A stretch of DNA of 64,000 nucleotides, taken from assembly GCA_963556255.1 (NCBI GenBank), contig OY744606.1, forward strand, positions 78,422,141-78,486,140, given 5' to 3'. The notes beneath the pieces were generated by a model. The model was not told the origin of the DNA. It did no database searches and was given only the letters and a program-made list of their open reading frames with translations. Position 1 is the stretch's first letter, and every line of letters begins with the position of its first letter. Made by a program: the position numbers and the translations under genes. The stretch is from Allolobophora icterica (taxonomy: Eukaryota > Annelida > Clitellata > Crassiclitellata > Lumbricidae). Shown one piece after another: positions 45,666-55,945 of the stretch.

Positions 45666-46227
45666 GAGGTGGTGTAGACAGAGACAGAGACATACGTGAA
45701 AACGGAGGCAGGGAGATACAAAGAATGAGACTCCGAGAGATCCAGAGACAGACAAAAGTCTGCGAGGAGCTTAAAGACAGAGTTTTTGACACAGAGATAG
45801 AGAACAAAAAACGCCCAGACGCAGAAAGAGAGACAGAGTGTGAGGAGAAATTGGGGGAAACATTGAGAGAAAGAGAATGAGAGAAAGAGAGTGAAAGAAA
45901 GAGAGTGAGAGAGAGAGAGTGAGAGAAAGAGAGTGAAGGGTAGAGTTAGTAAAGGATAAGAGTGAGCGAAGTGAGAGTGAAATGACAAGAGTGAGAAAAA
46001 GAGTGAGCGAGAGAGAGGGGATTGAGACATAGGCAGAAAGAGATGGAGAGATTGAGACAGACTTAGACAGTGAGAGACAGTGACCGAGAAAGAGATAGAG
46101 GTATGATCACACAAAGAGAGATCCAGAGATAGAAATACTCTAACAGGCGTTCAGCCATAGACAACGTCAAACAACCAAATGAACGATGAAAGCAGAGGCA
46201 AATAGCAAAAGGAACGGACAGCCAGCC

Positions 46228-46287
<60 letters not shown>

Positions 46288-46295
46288 GAACGAAC
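45666..46295. repeat. GAGA-rich tract ending in a (GACA)n array
   Basis: Purine-rich GAGAGA/GAAAGA with CAGAGAC phrases to about 46140. After a short gap there is a (GACA)n array at 46217-46287. Confidence 0.88.
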
Positions 46296-47130
<835 letters not shown>

Positions 47131-47379
47131 TGCAATCCACGTGCTGTATATATGTGAATGATTATAGTGCCTCGGGCTATAATGAAAGCTTTCTTTTCTG
47201 CATTAGTTAGGAAATTTATTAAGCTTTGGTGGACCCTCGCTTTTCACATCTGTTTAAATAAGTCTGTCTGCTATAATTATTGTACGCGGTCTGCGTTGCG
47301 AATTGGGAAAGGGCAGGAGAGTGGGTACACGTCAGGAGGAAGGGTGACTCTTCGAATGGGACATGTCTCACATAAGCAG

Positions 47380-47870
47380 TAACGTTTCACATAAACAATA
47401 ACGTTTCACATAAACAGTAGCATTTGACATAAACAGTAACGTTTCACATAAACAGTTATGTCTCAAATAAACAGTAACGTTTCACGTAAACAATAACGTT
47501 TCACATAAACAGAAACGTCTCAAATAAACAGTAACGTTTCACGTAAACAATAACGGTTCACATAAACAGAAACGTCTCAAATAAACAGTAACGTTTCACG
47601 TAAACAGTAACGTCTCGTATAAACAGTAACGTCTCGCATAAACAGTAACGTTTCACGTAAACAGTAACGTCTCGCATAAACAGTAACGTCTCGTATAAAC
47701 AGTAACGTCTCGCATAAACAGTAACGTCTCGTATAAACAGTAACGTCTCGCATAAACAGTAACGTTTCACGTAAACAGTAACGTCTCGCATAAACAGTAA
47801 CGTCTCGCATAAACAGTAACGTCTCGCATAAACAGTTTCGTGTCACATAAACAGTAACGTCATTAAGGTG
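47380..47870. repeat. 19-bp minisatellite, about 25 units
   Basis: The unit AACGTCTCGCATAAACAGT (variants TTTCACGT, TTCACATA, CTCGTATA) is tandem across about 490 bp. Because 19 is not a multiple of 3, three units give a 19-residue repeating peptide and several minus frames stay open; they are not genes. Confidence 0.93.
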
Positions 47871-47931
47871 TAGTTAATTGCACAACGGCTTTTACTGACA
47901 GGGAGATGGTATGGGCTCGGTGCAAAGTAAC

Positions 47932-48408
47932 TGTGAACTGAGTTTTGTGTACAGTCTTGCAGTGCGAGATATTGGCGTATATATTTAGTGCGCTTACTTT
48001 AGTTTCACGTGTATATGTATATATGATAGATGTATAACGTTTAGTCTTAGTGACACGCGCGGCCGGCCGATATCGGCAGCGGCGCGCTATATGTATATTA
48101 TTAGAGTTCGTTTAGGCGCACAGAAGACAGGTGTGTCAAGAGGCGCGAAGAATTATGCTGACTAGAGAAGTTTGAATTCGAGTATGTTCGCTGTAGTAGT
48201 GTGGCTGACTAGTTGAGTTGTAATCGAATTGAGTTCTGTCTGTTTGTTTCTTATTAAACTGAAAAGATATTAAACTGTGTTGCTGATTAGTTCAGGTTAT
48301 ACTTATACGTAGAATTAGTGTTCAAAAGGTGAACGTTAAATAGGCGTTAAGTACGAAGAGAACAAGGATTTAATCAGAAGGATTGTCAACGGAAGGATTG
48401 GGTTGACA
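47932..48408 (+). repeat. 5' LTR
   Basis: 477 bp, TG...CA ends. Contains a CG-rich near-palindromic patch (GCGCGGCCGGCCGATATCGG at about 48058-48077) followed by TATATGTATATTATT. It matches the 3' LTR at every position I compared. Confidence 0.95.
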
Positions 48409-48411
48409 TTA

Positions 48412-48545
48412 TTGGTGGCAGCGTCGGTGTGGATAAATACTCACGGTGGAACAGCGTCGGTGTGGATAAGAACTCACGGTGAATAAATACTCACGGTGGA
48501 TATAAACTCACGGTGGATTAAAATTCACGTTATCACCTCTTTCGG
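48412..48545 (+). other. Putative primer-binding site and leader repeats
   Basis: TGGTGGCAGCGTCGG begins at about 48413, a few bases after the 5' LTR; a TGG start is expected for pairing with a tRNA CCA end. The tRNA is not identified. The leader that follows contains four to five imperfect repeats of ATAAATACTCACGGTGG. Confidence 0.6.
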
Positions 48546-48784
48546 CGGATAAAAGAATCTACGACGGTGATTGAAGAATTTACAACGGTGTTAGACGAAT
48601 CTACGCGTTGTATGCTGTGTGACGAGTTTACGATATCAACGACGGTGGAACACGAGAAACGGTATAAAAATTTCGTTGTTTTCCACGAACAAATACAAAA
48701 GAAATCCCGTTTGTTTATCGATTCACACACCAAGAAAAACCGTGACTTCTTTGAAAAGAGAAATCACCAAAGTAAACAAGTAAG

Positions 48785-49282
48785 ATGGAGAAACTAAGTG
48801 CTGAAAGACAAGCAGATATTAAGAAGATGTCTACGGAAAGGCTAAAACAGCGTTTGTTGAAAGCCGGTTTTAAAGAAGAACAATTAGAAGGTATGTCACG
48901 TGGTGACATGATACAGGAACTCGCTGAAGTGTGGGTGAAAGAAGAAGTCGAAGAAGAAGGTGCCGTTGGCGGTGCCGTAGAAAAGGCTATTGAAAAACCT
49001 CCTGTGCCTATGTCTATGGAGATGTTGATGCAGTGGATGATGATGAAAGAAGATAGGGAGGAGAAACGGAGACAAGAAGCAGAACGTGTAAGACAAGACG
49101 AATTGCGCTTGCAGAGAGAGAAAGAAGAGAAAGCAGAACGTCTGCAGAGAGAGAAAGAAGAGAAAGCAGAACGTTTGCAGAGAGAGAGAAGAGAAAGAAT
49201 TGCGCTTGCAGCGAGAGAAAGAAGAGAAAGCGGAACTTGCAAGGCAAGAGGAATTGCGTCTGCAAAGAGAGAGAGAAGATAA
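48785..49282 (+). CDS. Gag, N-terminal part (frame broken near 49180)
   Basis: Starts at ATG 48785 (AAGTAAGATGGAG). The first 55 residues are a compact helical segment (STERLKQRLLKAGFKEEQLEG... MIQELAEVW) with a SAP-like look. An acidic stretch and a Met-rich segment (PMSMEMLMQWMMM) follow, then a highly charged coiled-coil-like region. In this region an 11-residue unit (RLQREKEEKAE) repeats. The true frame is lost in the AG-rich run at about 49178-49196, and residues after that (ERIALAARERRES...) are out of register. Gag forms the particle in which reverse transcription happens. Confidence 0.75.
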   Translation: MEKLSAERQADIKKMSTERLKQRLLKAGFKEEQLEGMSRGDMIQELAEVWVKEEVEEEGAVGGAVEKAIEKPPVPMSMEMLMQWMMMKEDREEKRRQEAERVRQDELRLQREKEEKAERLQREKEEKAERLQRERRERIALAARERRESGTCKARGIASAKRERR

Positions 49283-50081
49283 AGCAGAACAAGTGCGTAA
49301 GGCAGAACTTGAATTGCAAAAGAATCAGTTTGAGATTCAGTTAGAACAGTTGAAAAGAGATAGGGAAGATGCTGAAAGAAGAAGATTGGAGCAGATGATT
49401 GAATTTGAAAAAGCTAGAAAAAGTGATGAAGAGGTTCGTCAGCAACAGATTGAAGCAAAGAGAATGCGTGAAGAAGAAAAAGAAAAAGCGCGAACGTTAG
49501 AGTTAGAACGTGCGGAACAGATCAGACAAGAAGAACTCAAATTTCAGAAAGAAAGTTTGGAAAAGGCAGAGGCAGAAAGACAAGAACGTCTGAAACTGGA
49601 GAAATCAAAATTGACATTGAAAGAAACGCAAATGAGAGAAGAACGGGAAGCAGAAAGAAGGAAACAGCAAGAAAGTGAAACTTTGGTGTCAAAAATTAAG
49701 AAAATAGGTGATGCAATGAAGCATGTATTGCCTCAAATGCCAACTGATATGATGGAGGTGCCATTATATTTTGAAACAGTCGAGAACGCGTTTCGTAGTT
49801 TTGCTGTGGAAAAGCCGTTTTGGGTGAAATTATTACTACCATTGATGACGCCGAAAGCTCGAACCGTTCTGAATAGATTGTCATACGATGATCTAGATAA
49901 TTATGATAGAGTCAAGCAGCACTTATTAAAAGAATTTAAGTTGACTTCGAGAGAATACAGAGCCAGATTTGTGGATGCTAAGAAGACAACAGAAGAGACT
50001 TATACGATGTTTACGGCAAGACTTAAGAACTTGCTAAACTATTACGTGAGAAGTCGAAACGTGAACAGAGAGTATGTATGA
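49179..50081 (+). CDS. Gag, middle part: coiled coil and first half of SCAN-like capsid
   Basis: This frame continues the same charged repeat (LRLQREKEEKAEL...), then a long Glu/Lys/Arg/Gln coiled coil to about 49680. A globular segment follows, with MMEVPLYFETVENAF and PFWVKLLLPLMTPKARTVL. From about 49935 comes the SCAN-like capsid C-terminal segment (SREYRARFVDAKKTTEETYTMF). The frame stops at 50079-50081, inside that domain, at a tandem duplication of TATG (50073-50076 and 50077-50080). The protein continues in the next frame at 50074. SCAN domains of vertebrate zinc-finger proteins are reported to derive from Gmr1-type capsids. Confidence 0.75.
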   Translation, partial: REREEKELRLQREKEEKAELARQEELRLQREREDKAEQVRKAELELQKNQFEIQLEQLKRDREDAERRRLEQMIEFEKARKSDEEVRQQQIEAKRMREEEKEKARTLELERAEQIRQEELKFQKESLEKAEAERQERLKLEKSKLTLKETQMREEREAERRKQQESETLVSKIKKIGDAMKHVLPQMPTDMMEVPLYFETVENAFRSFAVEKPFWVKLLLPLMTPKARTVLNRLSYDDLDNYDRVKQHLLKEFKLTSREYRARFVDAKKTTEETYTMFTARLKNLLNYYVRSRNVNREYV

Positions 50082-53000
50082 TACGCTCTTTGATTTGCTG
50101 GTAGCGGATAAGCTAAAAGAATGTTTACCGCCAGGTCCACTACAGTTTGTATTGTCGAAGGAAGGAACTGACTGTCTCCAAGCTAGTGCAGTGGCAGACC
50201 TAGCAGACATTCATGTAAACAATCGAATTGGGTTTGCGATCCCAAATATAAACAGTTATCCTTCTCAACGTTCCGTAAACCAAAGCCAGAGTGGAAAGTG
50301 GAAAAGTAATCCAGAAACAGGGAATCAGTTCAAAGGTAAAGAAGTCAAGGCTAATGTCCCTGTACCCAATGAAACCAGAGAAGTGACGTTTGGTCGTCAG
50401 GAATTTAACAAATCGTCAGCGCCGTTTGCCAAGAGGGAAGGCAACACATCGTTTACGCAGTATAAGAGATATGAAGGAAATGAACAACGAGGTATTTCAC
50501 AACCATACCATACAGTTGTGAAGCGTTGTCACAACTGTGGTTCAGATAAACATTTGGTTAAATTTTGTCCAGTTCCAGTGGCAGCAGCTAGTTCTAGCAG
50601 AAATCAAGAACACACAAGGGTGAATTTGATTCAAGTGGTTAGTGATACAGATAATCAAACCGCGAGTCAAGAAAACCAAGAGACTGAAGTAAAGTCGGTA
50701 ATGAAATGTGGTATTCAAAAAGAAATTCTATTGGATGCTGAAATTCAGAGAGAAGTCATAGGAAAAGATGACAGTCGAATATTGAAGAAATCGTTCTTGC
50801 AATATGTCGAGGTCGAAATTCGTGCAGTAGACGGTAAAGAGCCAGTGAAAGTCAAAGCACTGAGCGACTCGGGAGCAGAAATTCCGGTGATTAGTGAAGA
50901 ATTACTGGAAGGCATGAAGGTGGAACAAATTGGAAAAGTGAATTTGCAATGTGTGGCAGGAGATGCCATTCCTGCGAAGTTAGTGAAAGTCGATGTTAGA
51001 CTGTGTGATAGTGACGTGGAAGAAGAGGGATTTCCGCGTAAAATCCAGTGTTCACTTACACCTTATGTCACCTTGATGTGTGCTAGTATTGCAAAGATGG
51101 GCAGTACAGAAAGATTCTTGTTGCATCCAGAGATAATTGCCGAATTAAAAGCCGTACCACAGATGAAGGTCAAAACGATACAAGGAGATGTGAGTGTACG
51201 AGCAAATGTAATGACGAGAGCGCAGAGTCGGAAACAGGAAATGGTAGATGTGGATGAGAAGAATGAAACTGAAAGTTCAAGTGATGAGGAAAACGAAAGT
51301 AATGAGCAACGAAGCTTATCGCGAGATGGTGTAACATTAGAGATGAATGAGCAAGAGATGGTTGCATGCGAGAATGGCACATTAAATGAAACTGAAGAAG
51401 ACAATGAATGTGATGTGGGGATAGGAGACTTGTATAGAGATGAAGAGATGGATGAAGAACAAAAGGTGCAGATTGCCGATTCGAAGAAGTTCGAAGAGCA
51501 ACAGAGAAAGGATGAATCGTTGAAGCCGTGGTGGAAGTTAGCACAAGAGAAAGAATCTGAATTCTGTGTGATCAACGGTTTATTGCATAAGAAATATCAG
51601 ATATTAGACCAGACGATATATCAACTAGTGTTACCAAAAGAGAGACGAATAAAAGTGATGGAATTGGCGCATGAGTCGGTATTTGGAGGACATCTAGGAG
51701 AAGAGAAAACAAGAGAACGAATAAAATTATCTTTTGTATGGCCAAAGATGAGAAGAGACATTGTGAAATTTTGTAAGTCTTGCGAGAAGTGTCAACTAAA
51801 GGCAAGGAGTCTGGTGATGGATAGAGTGCCTATCACTCCGGTCTCAAGAGAAGAGGTCGCCTTCAAGAGAATGACGATGGACCTCGTTGGCCCGATCGAT
51901 CCAGTATCTGCGGCAGGTCACAAGTATTGTTTATGCATTGTGGACTCGTGCACCAGATGGCCTACAATCTTCTTATTGAAATCGCTGACAGCGAAGGCTG
52001 TGTGTGAAGCGTTGACGGAACTGTTCATGAACGTTGGTGTGCCGTCCGTGATTACAAGTGACCAAGGAACGAACTTCACAGCCAGTTTGACAAGAGAATT
52101 TCTCAATTTAATGGGCTGTAGTCCAAGATTCGACACACCAGGACACCCAGAGGCTGCTGGATTAGTAGAAAGATGGAATCAGACATTTAAAAAGATGATC
52201 CATCATGTGATAATAGACAACCCGAGGAAATGGCACAAGATAATTCCTTTCACAGTGTGGGCATTACGAGAAGTGCCGAATGCAACTACTGGAGTATCAC
52301 CATATATGCTTGTCTATGGGAAAATTCCGAGAGGACCATTGGCAATATTAAAAGAGAGTTGGACTAGAGAAATAAACTTACCACCTCATGTTGGAGTTAA
52401 ACCAGAAAAGTATTTGAAAGAACTCAAAGAAAATATGGAGAAAGCATTATTGTTTGCAGAATCCTACTCTCGAGAAAAGCAATTACAATACACGAATCAG
52501 TATAACAAGAGAGCAAAGCACAAAGAATTTGAAGCTGGTGAGAAAGTCATAGTTTTGTATCCAACGTCAACGAACAAACTTATTTCTCGATGGCATGGTC
52601 CATGTACGATCATACATCGAAGATCAAAGTACTCTTATTTAGTCGATATGGGAGAAAATGGTCGAAAAATAATTCACGCCAACAAGATCAGAAAATATGT
52701 TACTCGAGCATTAAGTTGTGGTCTAATCGTTGAAGAAGATGAAGATTTTGGTTCAGTGGTTGAATTACCAATGAGGAATGAGGTTCAAGATGACAAGAAT
52801 TCACTTAACCTCGATCCTGAACAAATTAGCCATTTGACAGTAACTCAGCAAGAACAGTTGTTGAAAGTCTTGAACAAATACTGTGACAGATTTTCAGAAA
52901 AACCCGGATTATGTACATTGGTCGAACACGAAATTGAACTAAAACCAGGATTTCGTGAAAAGGAATTTGCAGCATATCGAATTCCTTTGATTTATCGAGC

Positions 53001-54213
53001 AGAAGTGGAACGTCAGATCAAAGAAATGTTAAAAACAAACATCATCAAACCATCATCGAGCAGAATGGCAAGCCCTTTGGTTATTGTTAAAAAGAAAGAC
53101 GGATCTTTAAGACTTGCCTGTGACTACAGATACATTAACTCATTCACAGTGGATTGTAAATATCCGATGCCGATTGTCAGAGACGTTTTGAACAAAGTTG
53201 GAAAGTCTAATGTGATTTCTATTTTGGACTGTCGAAGTGCTTATTGGACTTGTCCTGTAAAACAATCTGATCAATGGAAGACAGCTTTTGTAACACATAA
53301 TGGACTGTATGAATTTACTCGTGTTCCTTTTGGAATGATAAATTCAGGCCGAACTTTTGTTAAGGCGATAAATTTAGTTTTACAGCCTATAAGTGACTTT
53401 GCAGAACCGTATGTTGATGACATTGCTGTGCATTCTGACAATTGGAAAATTCATTTACAGCATCTAGATGCATTTTTGATGCAAATGAGATTGCATAACG
53501 TTACTTTGAATTTGAAAAAATGCATATTTGGTAAGAGTGAGGTAAGGTTTATCGGTCATGTGGTTGGGTCTGGTAAGATAAAGATGAATCCAGACAGAAT
53601 TGAAAGTTTGACTAATTTGAAGATCCCAGAAACTAAGAAGCAAGTTAAGCAACTGCTTGGATTTTTTAATTATTACAGACAGTTTATTAAGGACTTTGCA
53701 CAGATTGCGAAACCTTTATCTGATTTAACTAGTAAACGTGTTTCTGATAAGATTGATTGGACTGTTGAACATCAGCAAGCATTTGATTTACTTAAAGAGG
53801 CTGTGCGATCCAAAGTAGTGTTATATGTTTTTGAAGTGGGAAAACCATTCAATTTGTACTGCGATAGTAGTGACTTTGCAGTCGGTGCTGTTTTAACACA
53901 GATGGACGACAAGGGAATAGAACGCCCTGTGTCATTTATCAGTCAGAAATTAACTGATACCCAGAAGAGATGGGCTACTGTGGAAAAGGAAGCCTATGCT
54001 ATTGTTTGGGCTCTAAACAAGTTAAAAGAAATTATAATTGGATCAAAAATTTTCATTTTTACTGATCACAATCCTCTTACATACTTGACTGAGTCAATGT
54101 CTAAGTCTGCTAAACTTGTGCGTTGGGCGTTAGCCTTACAAACTTTTGATGTTGAGGTGAAGTACAAGAAGGGCAGATTGAATATTATTGCTGATTGTTT
54201 GTCAAGGTTATAA
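50074..54213 (+). CDS. Gag end plus Pol: protease, integrase, RT, RNase H (1379 codons)
   Basis: Uninterrupted. Residues 1-50 are the second half of the SCAN-like capsid domain. A CCHC knuckle is at C152-C155-H160-C165. The aspartic protease has DSGA at 265-268. The integrase has a zinc module (H533 or H536 region/H540, C570, C573), catalytic D603, D663 and E699 (35 residues between D663 and E699), and a GPY/F-like C-terminal module (RWHGPCTIIHRR, about 839-850). The RT has KKKDGSLRLACDYRYIN (about 1006-1022) and YVDD at 1113-1116. RNase H has D1264, E1306 and D1331 and ends ADCLSRL. Placing integrase ahead of RT is opposite to standard Ty3/gypsy. All catalytic residues I can see are intact. 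The ATG is a convenience start: the frame is probably made as a Gag-Pol fusion. Confidence 0.93.
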   Translation: MYDTLFDLLVADKLKECLPPGPLQFVLSKEGTDCLQASAVADLADIHVNNRIGFAIPNINSYPSQRSVNQSQSGKWKSNPETGNQFKGKEVKANVPVPNETREVTFGRQEFNKSSAPFAKREGNTSFTQYKRYEGNEQRGISQPYHTVVKRCHNCGSDKHLVKFCPVPVAAASSSRNQEHTRVNLIQVVSDTDNQTASQENQETEVKSVMKCGIQKEILLDAEIQREVIGKDDSRILKKSFLQYVEVEIRAVDGKEPVKVKALSDSGAEIPVISEELLEGMKVEQIGKVNLQCVAGDAIPAKLVKVDVRLCDSDVEEEGFPRKIQCSLTPYVTLMCASIAKMGSTERFLLHPEIIAELKAVPQMKVKTIQGDVSVRANVMTRAQSRKQEMVDVDEKNETESSSDEENESNEQRSLSRDGVTLEMNEQEMVACENGTLNETEEDNECDVGIGDLYRDEEMDEEQKVQIADSKKFEEQQRKDESLKPWWKLAQEKESEFCVINGLLHKKYQILDQTIYQLVLPKERRIKVMELAHESVFGGHLGEEKTRERIKLSFVWPKMRRDIVKFCKSCEKCQLKARSLVMDRVPITPVSREEVAFKRMTMDLVGPIDPVSAAGHKYCLCIVDSCTRWPTIFLLKSLTAKAVCEALTELFMNVGVPSVITSDQGTNFTASLTREFLNLMGCSPRFDTPGHPEAAGLVERWNQTFKKMIHHVIIDNPRKWHKIIPFTVWALREVPNATTGVSPYMLVYGKIPRGPLAILKESWTREINLPPHVGVKPEKYLKELKENMEKALLFAESYSREKQLQYTNQYNKRAKHKEFEAGEKVIVLYPTSTNKLISRWHGPCTIIHRRSKYSYLVDMGENGRKIIHANKIRKYVTRALSCGLIVEEDEDFGSVVELPMRNEVQDDKNSLNLDPEQISHLTVTQQEQLLKVLNKYCDRFSEKPGLCTLVEHEIELKPGFREKEFAAYRIPLIYRAEVERQIKEMLKTNIIKPSSSRMASPLVIVKKKDGSLRLACDYRYINSFTVDCKYPMPIVRDVLNKVGKSNVISILDCRSAYWTCPVKQSDQWKTAFVTHNGLYEFTRVPFGMINSGRTFVKAINLVLQPISDFAEPYVDDIAVHSDNWKIHLQHLDAFLMQMRLHNVTLNLKKCIFGKSEVRFIGHVVGSGKIKMNPDRIESLTNLKIPETKKQVKQLLGFFNYYRQFIKDFAQIAKPLSDLTSKRVSDKIDWTVEHQQAFDLLKEAVRSKVVLYVFEVGKPFNLYCDSSDFAVGAVLTQMDDKGIERPVSFISQKLTDTQKRWATVEKEAYAIVWALNKLKEIIIGSKIFIFTDHNPLTYLTESMSKSAKLVRWALALQTFDVEVKYKKGRLNIIADCLSRL

Positions 54214-54309
54214 GTAATCGTAAGACTGTTTATTAATTAGTTAGATATATATATGTTTCATGTATTTTGGTAATTTCGCAAATTTTGAAATTTAATTTGC
54301 TCAATTCCA

Positions 54310-54327
54310 GAAAAAGGAAGGAGGTAA
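54310..54327 (+). other. Polypurine tract of the LTR element
   Basis: AGAAAAAGGAAGGAGGTAA-type purine run abutting the 3' LTR; the usual primer for plus-strand synthesis. Confidence 0.8.
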
Positions 54328-54804
54328 TGTGAACTGAGTTTTGTGTACAGTCTTGCAGTGCGAGATATTGGCGTATATATTTAGTGCGCTTACTTTAGTT
54401 TCACGTGTATATGTATATATGATAGATGTATAACGTTTAGTCTTAGTGACACGCGCGGCCGGCCGATATCGGCAGCGGCGCGCTATATGTATATTATTAG
54501 AGTTCGTTTAGGCGCACAGAAGACAGGTGTGTCAAGAGGCGCGAAGAATTATGCTGACTAGAGAAGTTTGAATTCGAGTATGTTCGCTGTAGTAGTGTGG
54601 CTGACTAGTTGAGTTGTAATCGAATTGAGTTCTGTCTGTTTGTTTCTTATTAAACTGAAAAGATATTAAACTGTGTTGCTGATTAGTTCAGGTTATACTT
54701 ATACGTAGAATTAGTGTTCAAAAGGTGAACGTTAAATAGGCGTTAAGTACGAAGAGAACAAGGATTTAATCAGAAGGATTGTCAACGGAAGGATTGGGTT
54801 GACA
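54328..54804 (+). repeat. 3' LTR
   Basis: 477 bp, apparently identical to the 5' LTR. The polypurine tract lies immediately upstream and GTAAC immediately downstream. Confidence 0.95.
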
Positions 54805-54809
54805 GTAAC

Positions 54810-55070
54810 AAAGCAGATTTTACTGCAGCTTTGCGTAGGACAGTTAGGAGTTTAAACCCTTTGAGGGCGAGAGTTATGAGGACCGCATTACTATATGCCT
54901 ACAAGAGAATCCTCACATCATGGTAAAATAACTACGGAAATTTTTCTGTCGAATGGCACACTGTAGCTAGAAAGGATTTGGTTTATGGGCTTAATTTTGT
55001 ATCTATTTAGAAGAATTTGTTTTGCAGAGAGATATGAGTTTGTGTGTACTTAAGTATGCATGTACTTAAT
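54810..55070. other. No recognisable feature
   Basis: Right flank of the LTR element; no motif seen. Confidence 0.45.
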
Positions 55071-55250
55071 ACATACATACATACATACATACATACATAC
55101 ATACAAACATACATACATACATACATACATACATACATACATTCATACATACATACATACATACATACATACATACATACATACATACATACATGTATAC
55201 ATACATGCAAACATACATGCATACATACATACATACATACATACATACGT
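55071..55250. repeat. (ACAT)n microsatellite
   Basis: Nearly pure ACAT with a few GCAA and GTAT interruptions. Confidence 0.95.
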
Positions 55251-55289
55251 ACGCATAAATCTCACGTGAACTGTTTCTTGTTCTTCCAT

Positions 55290-55405
55290 GATATCTGTGG
55301 ACAACCATCCTACTTCCAGCCACCATGCAAACGCTCTGATCTTCCGTCCTCTGATCTCTCCGCTCTTCCATAACTTTATGCTTATAACTGCGATTACGAT
55401 TACGT
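55290..55405 (+). mobile_element. LINE 3' end fragment with GATTAC tail
   Basis: ...CTCTCCGCTCTTCCATAACTTTATGCTTATAACTGCGATTACGATTACG; the tail type is shared with 19445 and 31815. Confidence 0.5.
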
Positions 55406-55675
55406 TAATTCTCGTGAATAACTCTGGCTTTGAAGTTGGCATTTCTTAGAATTTCTCATTTAACGATTAAAATTACGCCGTCATCTGTGATTCGATTCCG
55501 CTGACGTCTTTAACAGGAACCGAACGTTAGTTGCCAATCATGGTATCTGGTTTAGTTCAACTCCGCCTGGCGTCTGTGTTGTTTCAATTGTTGACCCAAT
55601 TAGTCTCATTTGATAATCCAAGTTCCACGCTGAATCTGATTAGCTGACTTGGCCAATGGTCAGTGTATACAAGCA
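55406..55675. other. No recognisable feature
   Basis: Ordinary intron sequence. Confidence 0.45.
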
Positions 55676-55679
55676 AACT

Positions 55680-55945
55680 ATGTCAAGTATGTGTGTGTGT
55701 ATGTACATGTATGTGTGCTGGAATGTAAGTGTGTATGTATGTGTACGTATGCATGTATGAATGACGTGTGTATATATGTATGCATTGTATGTGTGTATGT
55801 GTATGTATGTTTGTGTGTATGTATTTATGTATGTATGTATACGTGAATGCATATATGTATGCAGGTATGTATGTATGTATGTATATATCCACGTATGTGT
55901 GTTTGTAACATACATACAAACATACACACATGCATACATACGAGG
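55680..55945. repeat. TGTATG microsatellite
   Basis: Imperfect TGTA/TGTG, then an ACAT run in the opposite sense at 55908-55942, giving a self-complementary arrangement. Confidence 0.9.

Larger units (their letters stand above)
47932..54804 (+). mobile_element. Gmr1-like Ty3/gypsy LTR retrotransposon, 6873 bp
   Basis: Two 477-bp LTRs (47932-48408 and 54328-54804) start TGTGAACTG, end GGTTGACA and look identical by eye. They are flanked by a 5-bp duplication GTAAC (47927-47931 and 54805-54809). Internal order is gag (SCAN-like capsid, CCHC knuckle), aspartic protease, integrase, reverse transcriptase, RNase H. Integrase before RT is the Ty1/copia-like order that defines Gmr1-type members of Ty3/gypsy. 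There is no envelope frame: only 114 bp separate the pol stop from the 3' LTR. It lies in tetraspanin intron 1, in sense. Identical LTRs imply recent insertion, although gag carries two frame breaks. Confidence 0.95.

Noticed and set aside
47558..47846. 77- and 89-codon minus frames with a regular 19-residue period
   Set aside because: Translations of the 19-bp minisatellite. No start context or flanking coding signal.
47380..47870. Possible CRISPR array
   Set aside because: Units are directly tandem without unique spacers, and the DNA is from an animal genome.
54214..54327. Envelope gene of the LTR element
   Set aside because: Only 114 bp separate the pol stop from the 3' LTR, so there is no room for one.
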